Below, piece after piece: positions 1 to 7,404 of a stretch of 29,530 nucleotides of DNA. This DNA is from Lachnospiraceae bacterium (GTDB taxonomy: Bacteria; Bacillota_A; Clostridia; Lachnospirales; Lachnospiraceae), in assembly GCA_024690425.1 (NCBI GenBank), contig JAILCT010000035.1, positions 1 to 29,530 on the forward strand. The letters run 5' to 3'. Both the position numbers and the translations under genes were made by a program. The notes beneath the pieces were generated by a model. That model saw only the letters and a list, made by a program, of their open reading frames with translations, ran no database searches and was not told the DNA's origin. Every line of letters begins with the position of its first letter. Position 1 is the stretch's first letter.

Positions 1-3
1 CCC

Positions 4-32
4 TTGCTTTTTAAAAATGTTAGTGCTATAGT
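4..32 (+). promoter_or_regulatory. Candidate sigma-A promoter of the T7SS operon
   Basis: TTGCTT at 4-9 and TATAGT at 27-32 are separated by exactly 17 bases. The -10 matches the consensus at 5 of 6 positions and the -35 at 3 of 6. Transcription would start near 39 and leave a leader of about 100 bases before the EssC gene. If real, it makes essC the first gene of the operon. Confidence 0.5.
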
Positions 33-141
33 TCAAAACACGGATTGATCAGCAGATAACTCAAATCTGGTCCACATACCGATCTGTTCATGGCCGGCAG
101 GCCGTAATACTCAAAAACAAAAATCAGATAAGGAACTTGAA
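33..141 (+). other. Leader region upstream of essC
   Basis: Non-coding stretch between the candidate promoter and the essC start. It has two small inverted repeats: CAGAT at 53-57 with ATCTG at 65-69 (7-base loop), and GGCC at 92-95 with GGCC at 100-103 (4-base loop). AAGGA at 130-134 lies 7 bases before the ATG at 142 and is the likely ribosome binding site. No gene or recognised riboswitch is visible. Confidence 0.4.
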
Positions 142-3100
142 ATGCGTATCGTTGTTCACGTTTGCAATGACTGTGCATTGGAGGAATTCGTTTTTATCGC
201 AGACATGACAGCCTCCGGGGCTGAACACAGGGATATACGGCTTCCCAAAGAACGGTTTCGTCTACGTTCAGATCAGGTGATCGCTCTTTCCATATCAGCT
301 AAAGGGCTCACCCTGGTAGAAGAAAACTCCAATGTATATTTCCATATAGCCGACAGATCTAATTCACATGAGAGCACATTTTCGAAGGATGTAAGAGTGT
401 CACTTGTGACGCAAAACGGGGAGAAGCTCGTAATGCTTGTATTCTTCGGATCTGAAACCGCAATGTCTTTTTACAGGACAGAACGAAGCCGTGCAATATC
501 CCTGGGTAAAGGATTGAATCAGAGTATATGCTGCATCGACAGCGAAATGCTGTCTGATGCGCATATCATCCTGATGCGGACAGAAAATGGCGATCATATG
601 AATGTAAAGGGAGAAGGCGGGTGCTATCTGAACGGCGGGTCAGTGTGGTGCATGAGCACGTCGGTCCTTAACTACGGCGATGTGATAACAGCCGGTGATA
701 TCAGGCTGTTATGGCTGAAGGACTATATAGGCATATACAGATTCAGTACTGCCAAGCCGGTTCTGATCAGGCTGGATGAAGCCGCCTGTCCGGACGACAT
801 GTTCATTAAACTGTACGAAAAAGAGGACAGGGACCACATGGCACCTCCGCGTAATGTTGTTGCTCCTGACGAGTCCGGAGTAAAGCTTGATCCTCCGCCT
901 CCCAAAAAGGAGGTGAGGAGACAACCGGCTTATGCGGTAGTGGGGCCGGCTCTTACAATGGCGATCCCCATGTGCCTTGGATGCGGCCTGTATATCTACT
1001 CTTCAAGTGCGGCCAAAGGAGCGGCCACATACATGTATACGGGACTTGTTACCGCACTGTCATCGGCTGTCCTTGGGGCCATGTGGGCGGTAGTCAATTT
1101 ACGCAGCGCGTCAAGGCAGGAAGCTGAAGAGGAGGAGCTCAGGATAAGGTCCTACAGGGCTTATATAGAGTCATGTGATAAACAGATACGGGACAAATAC
1201 AGATATAACTCAAGTGCGATGAGAAGGAACGATCCCCCGCTCAGGGAGCTCTTTTCACCGGCAGGTGTGAATGTATTCAACAGGAGGATAAATGACAATG
1301 ATCTATTCAGATACCGCCTTGGAACAGGCAGCAGGCCGTTCGAGATAAAGATAGAGGCACCCGCCCAGAAATTCCTGATGGTACCGGACGAACTGGCCGC
1401 GTTACCATTAAGGCTTAAGAAGAAGTACAGTGTTCTGCATGATGTCCCTATATGCGCAGACATTTTAAAGGATCGTTTCACGGGATATGTAAGTGATGAG
1501 GATGCGGGGCTGATGCAGCTGTTCATGAATATCACACTTCAGGCAGCTGCAACTACAGGCCCTGATATCATCCGAATGGTATTCATCTTTAACGAGCTCA
1601 CGATATTTAACAGCCTGCTCGAAATGCTAAGCTTCCTTCCTCAGGTTCAGGGCGAGGATGAGCATTATGTGTGCAGCGACAGGGAGAGATCAAGGGAGCT
1701 TAGCTGTTCTCTTGAAACATCGATAAGAAGAACAGAACACATGGGATACAGATGGCTGATCTTTACGGATGATATAAGACAGCTTCCGATATCCGTTACA
1801 AAGAGAGAGGATGTCAGCATCCTCATATTCGCAAGGGAATATGGCAGCCTTCCGGGAGATTGCACACTGATAATCCAGAATGATGCATCATACCGGGGAT
1901 TGATAAGGATAGGTTCCGCAGAGGGAAGATGCGATGTAAGCTACGACAGGCTCAGAGCTGAAGATGCATGCAGATATATAAGGTGTATCTCCTCAATGAA
2001 GGTAAGAACGGAAGTATTAAGGGGAGTGATCCCGATGAAGGTCACTATCCCGGAGCTTTTCGATGTACCCAATATAACGGCTGAGTTTATAAAGAACAAC
2101 TGGAAGAGGAATGATACGGGGAACTCGCTTATGGCGCCGATAGGCAGGGGAGCGGACGGACGCAACATTTACCTGGACATACACGAAAATGCGCATGGCC
2201 CTCACGGACTTATCGCAGGGATGACAGGCAGCGGAAAAAGTGAGCTGCTGACCACTTTCATCCTTGGATTGGCCATAAGGTATTCTCCGCTTGATCTTGG
2301 ATTCCTTCTTATCGATTATAAGGGCGGGGGTATGGCCGGACTTTTTAAGGAACTTCCGCATCTTCGGGGAAGTATCTCCAACCTGTCGGGTAACATTATA
2401 AACAGGGCCATGGTATCCATACGCAGTGAGAACATAAGGCGGCAGAAGCTTTTTCTTAAGGCAGGGGTAAACTCGATAAGAGATTATTCAAGAATGTACA
2501 GGTCAGGTGTGGTGGATGAACCGCTTCCCCATATCGTTATCATAATAGACGAATTTGCCGAGCTTAAGCGTAATGAACCTGATTTTATGAGAGAACTTAT
2601 AAGCGTTGCCCAGGTGGGCCGGAGCCTTGGGGTACATCTTATACTTGCAACTCAGAAACCGGCAGGCACCGTGGATGACAACATCTTTTCGAATTCCAGA
2701 TTCCGCATATGCTTAAGGGTACAGAGCAGGCAGGACAGTAATGATATGCTTCACCGGCCGGATGCGGCATTTATCAAGGAACCGGGCAGGGCATTCCTGC
2801 AGGTGGGAAACGATGAGTTCTTTGATGAATTTCAATCAGGATATGCAATGGAACCTTATGAGGAAGACAGCAAAAGAGAAAAGAAGGTGTTCCTTATCGA
2901 TGGATTTGGTCACAGGCAGGAGATCGTGGATAAGGAGACGGTAACGGAGGATGAAGAAAAAGAGAAAGGTGAAACCCATTTCTCACATATAAGCCTCCTG
3001 CTTAAGGAACGAAGCATTTTGACAAAAATGCACGGCCTTAAGGATCTGTGGCTTGCACCGCTTAAGGATACGGTCGTACTCCCGGAAGAAGCCGGATCGG

Positions 3101-4539
3101 GTTCTTTGTTTGAGATAATGCTTGGCTTATACGATGAACCGGCAGCTCAGGTTCAGGGACAGTTTCGTATCGACCTTCTTACTGCAGGGCACCAGGTCAT
3201 ATGCGGAAGCGCATTGAGCGGTAAGAGCACCCTTCTCCAGACAATGCTTTACGGGTATATAAGAAACTGTTCGCCCGATGATCTCAACATTTACATAGTG
3301 GATTACAGCAATGGCATATTGTCCCCTTTAAAGGACAGTAATCTTGTCGGAGGATATATGACCGAAGAAGATGAGGACAAGCTGCCCAGGCTGTTCTGCA
3401 TGCTTCTTGATATCCTGAAGAAACGAAGAAAGGATTATGTCGGGGTATCTTTCCTTGAAAGGAGAAAGCTCATTAATGAAAAGGCGATACTACTGGTCAT
3501 AGATAACTACGGTCGTTTCAGAGAAAAAACGGAGTGCGAATATGATAAACACATGCTGGAGCTGATCAAATTCGCAGAGGGCTACGGTATTTACCTGATC
3601 CTGTCGGCTTCCGCAATAGGCAGCAGCGATATACCTGCAAGGCTGTTTGAAAGCTGCAAAACATCGGTCTGCCTGAGGATGAACGATAAATACCAGTATT
3701 CTGAATGCTTAAGACAGGTCAGGCTGCCCATACTGCCTGATGACATAAGAGGCAGGGGGCTTGCGATCATAGAAGGGAAGGTACTCGAATTCCAGACCGC
3801 TGTCTGCTGCGGGGGCAATGATATATCACGCAGTGAATTCATCAGGGAAAGGATAAGCGAATTCAATAAAAGATATAAAGACAAAAAGGCATGCCGTGTT
3901 CCGTATATCCCCAAAGAACCGACAGTACAAGACCTTGAAGAGTGCATTACGGATAATGAAATACCCGGAACAGCGATCGGCTATGAGGCTCTGAGCGGTA
4001 AGCCGGTATACATTAGGGATGAGGGCAAAGGCTGCCTTGTATTTGCCGGGCGCCGTGGCTTTGGCAGGACCAATGCCGTAAGGGTATATGAATACTTTGC
4101 AAAAAAACGGGGGATCAGGGTGTGCCGTGTATGCAGCATAGAGGATTTTGTTGAAGCGGCATCAGATGGAGAGAACGTTGTGATACTCGATAACAGCGCC
4201 GATGCAATCGAGTTCTTTTATTCATCTGGACATAAGAGAGAAAAAGAGGAAGAGTTCATAAGACTTATTGATGAAGGAAGAGGCAGCAGATATGTATTCA
4301 CAATGACGGACAAGGACTATGCAAGGGTGGCCGGCCTTAAGATATATGAGCGGATAGTGAAGGACTGCAGGGGAATATATCTCGGCGGAGGACTTGACAG
4401 GCAGAACATATTCGATTTTTCATACCTGTCATTTACAGATCTGTGTATTACAAAACCAAAGGGGATGGGAACGGTGCTGAAACGGAATGATGATTACTTC
4501 GGTGACATAGTTATCCCCGCTGCACGGGAAGAAATATGA
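142..4539 (+). CDS. essC: EssC-type T7SS motor ATPase (FHA - 2 TM - three FtsK/SpoIIIE domains)
   Basis: Membrane-bound motor of a Firmicutes type VII secretion system, which drives export of WXG100 proteins and effectors. The 1465 residues fit the family. The N-terminal 210 or so residues look like degenerate FHA domains. Two hydrophobic segments follow at about 263-286 and 298-319. The first ATPase domain is complete: Walker A GMTGSGKS at 693-700 and Walker B IIIDEF at 800-805. The second has GSALSGKST at 1022-1030, but its Walker B aspartate (1121) is followed by Asn, not Glu. The third has GRRGFGRT at 1303-1310 (Lys replaced by Arg) and Asp1350 followed by Asn, so it probably does not hydrolyse ATP. 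One intact and two degenerate ATPase domains is usual for EssC/EccC. It is the first gene here and overlaps the next gene by 4 bases (ATGA), unlike staphylococcal loci where essC comes late. Confidence 0.95.
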   Translation: MRIVVHVCNDCALEEFVFIADMTASGAEHRDIRLPKERFRLRSDQVIALSISAKGLTLVEENSNVYFHIADRSNSHESTFSKDVRVSLVTQNGEKLVMLVFFGSETAMSFYRTERSRAISLGKGLNQSICCIDSEMLSDAHIILMRTENGDHMNVKGEGGCYLNGGSVWCMSTSVLNYGDVITAGDIRLLWLKDYIGIYRFSTAKPVLIRLDEAACPDDMFIKLYEKEDRDHMAPPRNVVAPDESGVKLDPPPPKKEVRRQPAYAVVGPALTMAIPMCLGCGLYIYSSSAAKGAATYMYTGLVTALSSAVLGAMWAVVNLRSASRQEAEEEELRIRSYRAYIESCDKQIRDKYRYNSSAMRRNDPPLRELFSPAGVNVFNRRINDNDLFRYRLGTGSRPFEIKIEAPAQKFLMVPDELAALPLRLKKKYSVLHDVPICADILKDRFTGYVSDEDAGLMQLFMNITLQAAATTGPDIIRMVFIFNELTIFNSLLEMLSFLPQVQGEDEHYVCSDRERSRELSCSLETSIRRTEHMGYRWLIFTDDIRQLPISVTKREDVSILIFAREYGSLPGDCTLIIQNDASYRGLIRIGSAEGRCDVSYDRLRAEDACRYIRCISSMKVRTEVLRGVIPMKVTIPELFDVPNITAEFIKNNWKRNDTGNSLMAPIGRGADGRNIYLDIHENAHGPHGLIAGMTGSGKSELLTTFILGLAIRYSPLDLGFLLIDYKGGGMAGLFKELPHLRGSISNLSGNIINRAMVSIRSENIRRQKLFLKAGVNSIRDYSRMYRSGVVDEPLPHIVIIIDEFAELKRNEPDFMRELISVAQVGRSLGVHLILATQKPAGTVDDNIFSNSRFRICLRVQSRQDSNDMLHRPDAAFIKEPGRAFLQVGNDEFFDEFQSGYAMEPYEEDSKREKKVFLIDGFGHRQEIVDKETVTEDEEKEKGETHFSHISLLLKERSILTKMHGLKDLWLAPLKDTVVLPEEAGSGSLFEIMLGLYDEPAAQVQGQFRIDLLTAGHQVICGSALSGKSTLLQTMLYGYIRNCSPDDLNIYIVDYSNGILSPLKDSNLVGGYMTEEDEDKLPRLFCMLLDILKKRRKDYVGVSFLERRKLINEKAILLVIDNYGRFREKTECEYDKHMLELIKFAEGYGIYLILSASAIGSSDIPARLFESCKTSVCLRMNDKYQYSECLRQVRLPILPDDIRGRGLAIIEGKVLEFQTAVCCGGNDISRSEFIRERISEFNKRYKDKKACRVPYIPKEPTVQDLEECITDNEIPGTAIGYEALSGKPVYIRDEGKGCLVFAGRRGFGRTNAVRVYEYFAKKRGIRVCRVCSIEDFVEAASDGENVVILDNSADAIEFFYSSGHKREKEEEFIRLIDEGRGSRYVFTMTDKDYARVAGLKIYERIVKDCRGIYLGGGLDRQNIFDFSYLSFTDLCITKPKGMGTVLKRNDDYFGDIVIPAAREEI

Positions 4540-4769
4540 TAAAGCTTGAAATAAAGGCATTACAGTACGGGAAGAGACTGATCCTTGAAGCTGAGGAGGA
4601 CATAAGGGTCTCGGAGCTTATAAGGAAGATAGGAACGGTTATTGATGACGACGGATCCTGTGTGCTAATAAGCTGCGATAAGGAAGGAGTGCTTCCTTCT
4701 GATGTGACCCTGGCGGATATATCCGCAGCATCCGGAGAGCTTCTCCTGTACGTAAGAAGGAGTGGCTGA
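4536..4769 (+). CDS. esaB: EsaB/YukD-like ubiquitin-fold T7SS accessory protein
   Basis: A 77-residue protein directly coupled to essC (start overlaps the essC stop) and to the next gene (TGATG overlap). The pattern of an N-terminal beta hairpin (IKLEIKAL..GKRLILEAEED), a helix with VSELIRKIG, and a C-terminal strand LLLYVRRSG agrees with the beta-grasp YukD/EsaB family, cytosolic ubiquitin-like proteins needed for or regulating T7SS in Firmicutes. The match rests on size, secondary-structure pattern and position next to essC, not on a diagnostic motif. Another small beta-grasp protein is possible. Confidence 0.65.
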   Translation: MIKLEIKALQYGKRLILEAEEDIRVSELIRKIGTVIDDDGSCVLISCDKEGVLPSDVTLADISAASGELLLYVRRSG

Positions 4770-5068
4770 TGGAGACTGTCAGTGCGGTATACGTGAGGAT
4801 GAACATCCTCCTTGAAGAAATGGGAACAGTATCGGTAAGGCTCTGCCGTGAGATTTCTGATCTTAAGGAGAACATGGAGAGACTGCATATATCCTGGGAA
4901 GGAAAAGCCTATGAGGAATACCACAGGGTTCTTATTGAGGACCTGTCGGTAATGGAACTTAAGGCTTCCAATGCGGTACTTATGTATCAGCTCCTTAAGG
5001 AGGCACTGACACGCTATCAGGTGATGGAAATGAAGATCGGTGAAGCCGTGGGAGGACTTGCAAAATGA
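4769..5068 (+). CDS. WXG100-family protein (WEG, YxxxE)
   Basis: A 99-residue, wholly helical protein of the WXG100 size class. The hairpin turn carries W43-E44-G45, and Y83 with E87 near the C-terminus forms the YxxxD/E element that targets WXG100 partners for T7 secretion. It starts inside the stop of the EsaB-like gene, and its own stop overlaps the following start, so it is translationally coupled on both sides. It may be an exported substrate or a partner protein for the lipase-like effector encoded downstream. Tight coupling suggests a heterodimer with the next gene product. Confidence 0.75.
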   Translation: METVSAVYVRMNILLEEMGTVSVRLCREISDLKENMERLHISWEGKAYEEYHRVLIEDLSVMELKASNAVLMYQLLKEALTRYQVMEMKIGEAVGGLAK

Positions 5069-5373
5069 GCATAAAAACAAAGATAGATATTGAATTCAAA
5101 CGTGCCATCGAACAGGCGGATGAACTTGATGAACTCTCCGGCAGGTTGTGCCTTATCGGAAGTGTCAGGATAGATGAAGCCTTGCAGCTTCTTAATAAAT
5201 CGTTTAAAGGACAGAATGCATCGGATTACACGGATAAAGCACTGCATCTTAAGGACAGTGTATATGAGAGTGCTGAGATACTTAAGGTTACGGCATCCAT
5301 GATCAGGATGACAGCATCACTTATATATGAAGCCGAGATGGCGGCACTGGGCATCTGCGGCAGCTTATCATAA
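5065..5373 (+). CDS. WXG100-like helical protein with degenerate motifs
   Basis: A 102-residue helical protein with the length and hairpin layout of WXG100 proteins. At the turn the tryptophan is replaced: F47-K48-G49. The C-terminal tyrosine (Y88) has Met, not Asp/Glu, four residues later, so the secretion element is missing. Its ATG overlaps the previous stop by 4 bases. Inference: the signal-less half of a heterodimer with the preceding WEG protein, which supplies YxxxE, or a helper of the Lap/Tla kind that pairs with an effector's helical domain. No other function is recognisable. Confidence 0.6.
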   Translation: MSIKTKIDIEFKRAIEQADELDELSGRLCLIGSVRIDEALQLLNKSFKGQNASDYTDKALHLKDSVYESAEILKVTASMIRMTASLIYEAEMAALGICGSLS

Positions 5374-5409
5374 GGAAGGCCATTTAAGATTGAAAAGGAG
5401 GAGAAAAAC

Positions 5410-5709
5410 ATGTCATTTTTTCAGGTAACGGCAGCTGAACTCAGAAAGAAGGCCGAGCAGCTTAAGGGACTTAACAGCAGGTTCAAAACAGGTACGGATA
5501 CACTGCAGACAACCGAGCAGGCACTTAAGTCCATGTGGGAAGGAGAGGCAAACGATGCCTTTCATGCCGCATTCGTAAGAGACAAGGGTCAGATGGACCA
5601 GTTTCATAATGTGATAGAGCAGTTCATCGAGGCACTGCTGATAATTGCAGCCAAGTACGAGGCTGCGGAAAACAAGAACATATCAATTGCCGCTACGCGG
5701 AGTTATTAG
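5410..5709 (+). CDS. WXG100 protein, EsxA-like
   Basis: A 99-residue canonical WXG100 protein: two long helices joined at W43-E44-G45, then Y83..E87 as the YxxxE secretion element and a short tail. It has its own strong ribosome binding site (AAGGAGG at 5396-5402) after a 36-base gap, so it is probably translated at a higher level than the coupled genes before it, as expected for an abundant secreted Esx protein. It is likely exported by the EssC motor encoded upstream and may dimerise with itself or with the next WXG100 protein. Confidence 0.85.
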   Translation: MSFFQVTAAELRKKAEQLKGLNSRFKTGTDTLQTTEQALKSMWEGEANDAFHAAFVRDKGQMDQFHNVIEQFIEALLIIAAKYEAAENKNISIAATRSY

Positions 5710-5722
5710 GAAAGGAGATATC

Positions 5723-6040
5723 ATGGCAGCAGGAATATTAAAAGTCACACCCGAGAAGCTCGTGGCCGCATCGGGAGAATTCTCATCAACAGGGAAGACT
5801 ATAAGGGCACTGACACAGGAGATGCTGGAGATCGTAAGCAGCTTAAAGGCGGTATGGATGGGAGAAGCAGCTACCGGATACGGAGCAAAGTTTGCACAGC
5901 TTCAGGATGATATGGAAAAGATAAACCGTATGATCCAGGAGCATGTGACCGATCTCAACGAGATCGCAAGAGAATACCAGACTGCAGAAGATGCCGGTAC
6001 GGAACAGAGCGTCGGAATTAACACAGATGTTGTTTCCTGA
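5723..6040 (+). CDS. WXG100 protein (WMG, YxxxE)
   Basis: A 105-residue WXG100 protein. The turn carries W45-M46-G47, and Y85 with E89 gives the YxxxE element. The start is set at the ATG at 5723 because AAAGGAGA at 5711-5718 lies just upstream and the protein then begins in the usual way (MAAGILKVTPEKL). An in-frame ATG at 5645 would add 26 residues overlapping the previous gene out of frame and was rejected. Thirteen bases separate it from the preceding WXG100 gene, so the two are probably co-expressed and may pair. Confidence 0.85.
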   Translation: MAAGILKVTPEKLVAASGEFSSTGKTIRALTQEMLEIVSSLKAVWMGEAATGYGAKFAQLQDDMEKINRMIQEHVTDLNEIAREYQTAEDAGTEQSVGINTDVVS

Positions 6041-6051
6041 GGAGTAAAATA

Positions 6052-7404
6052 ATGAATGTCGGATACAAAAATCTCATTTTGATAGATAATTCCAGATCGA
6101 TGGGAGAAGTTAATTTCCGTCTGACCAAGGAAACTGCCAAGTACATCTGCCAAAACATGGACAGCGCGGATTCGTGCCGTATCGCCACCTTTGGCGAAGA
6201 TGTAGAGTATATTGACGACTATACCGATGATGCCGATGCGCTTTCTTTGGCTATAGATGAACTTGAGATGTATGACAGGGACACCTATATAACGGATAAC
6301 CTTGTAAATATACTTAATGAGTGGAAGGAGCAGGATGTTGCGTGCAGGAATATAATCCTGTTTACCGATGGCCGGGAGAATGAATCGCCTCTTCATGCAA
6401 ATGAAGAACTGTATTATATGCTATCCGACATGTCATACCCGGTATACATAGTGCAATGCGTGGAAACGATAAACGATCCGGCATCCAAAAACCTTTCAGC
6501 CATAGCGACACTGAGCAGGGGGCGGCTTCTGCTCAGCGAATTTGAAGGGTCGGATGGTGGAAGCGAGACCATAATGGGTGATACCATCCTGGGCGATATA
6601 AACGAAGCAAGAAAAAGTGCCGAGGAAGAAGAAAACGAAACGGTGAAAGCTTTAGAGGAAACAGAAGATGCGGATGAAAGTCTTGAGAATACGGAAGAAG
6701 CTGATAAGAGCGGGGAAGCTCTTTATATTGACAGTGACAAACAGGAAGATATACCGGATGACCGGGTCGTCACGCATCTTGAGAAGGATGCCTATTCGGC
6801 CGTTGATACATCGCCTGTGATATTCAGGAAAAAGGATACAGGCCGGGAAGTCGGTTTTTCTGTTGTTTTTTCGGTGCTCGGTGTTTTGTTTGCCGTGGTC
6901 TTTGCACTTGTTATATACCTTATAAACCATAGAAACAGCTGGATAAAGAAACGTGACCGCAGGGCGATCGGGAGAATGGGATATTACAGTTCACCGAGCC
7001 GGAAAATGGAAGCAAGGATAGCGGAAGATGCAGAGGATGTCGATTGCTCCACCATGAAGCTTTCGGATGATGAGGGAGCTACCAGGCTTCTTGGCAATGA
7101 AGAAGGCGGGTACAATATCGTACTTGAAGACTGCAGGGATCCTACCAGGATATATCGTGCAGGATGCACTGAAAGCCTTATAGTAGGCAGATCGGTTAAG
7201 CTGTGCGATATAGTCATAGACCATGATGATTCGATCTCGGGAAGGCATTGTGAGCTGTCGGTGATCGATGGGAACTGGTATGTGAGGGACCTTAAGTCAT
7301 CCAACGGTACAAGGGTCAATTCACAGAAGATATTTCAGGAACTGCTTCTTAAAAACGGCGATATTCTGATGGTTGGTCAGACAGCCTTACAGGTGGGAAT
7401 ATGA
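6052..7404 (+). CDS. Membrane protein with von Willebrand A and FHA domains
   Basis: A 450-residue protein in the T7SS operon. Residues 5-170 form a von Willebrand A domain with a complete metal-binding MIDAS: D12-x-S14-x-S16, T78 and D106 (FTDG). An acidic linker of about 190-260 follows, then one hydrophobic segment at about 268-290, a basic stretch, and an FHA domain from about 365 to the end with G379-R380, S396..R398-H399 and S417-N418-G419-T420, the residues that bind phosphothreonine. FHA domains work in the cytosol, which would place the VWA domain outside, yet no signal peptide precedes it; the orientation is unresolved. It overlaps the next gene by 4 bases. It is not a standard T7SS component. 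Inference: it may take a scaffold role like that of EssB, which is missing here. Confidence 0.85.
   Translation: MNVGYKNLILIDNSRSMGEVNFRLTKETAKYICQNMDSADSCRIATFGEDVEYIDDYTDDADALSLAIDELEMYDRDTYITDNLVNILNEWKEQDVACRNIILFTDGRENESPLHANEELYYMLSDMSYPVYIVQCVETINDPASKNLSAIATLSRGRLLLSEFEGSDGGSETIMGDTILGDINEARKSAEEEENETVKALEETEDADESLENTEEADKSGEALYIDSDKQEDIPDDRVVTHLEKDAYSAVDTSPVIFRKKDTGREVGFSVVFSVLGVLFAVVFALVIYLINHRNSWIKKRDRRAIGRMGYYSSPSRKMEARIAEDAEDVDCSTMKLSDDEGATRLLGNEEGGYNIVLEDCRDPTRIYRAGCTESLIVGRSVKLCDIVIDHDDSISGRHCELSVIDGNWYVRDLKSSNGTRVNSQKIFQELLLKNGDILMVGQTALQVGI

Noticed and set aside
5645..5722. Upstream in-frame start for the WMG WXG100 gene
   Set aside because: It would overlap the preceding WXG100 gene in another frame, and a good ribosome binding site sits just before the ATG at 5723.
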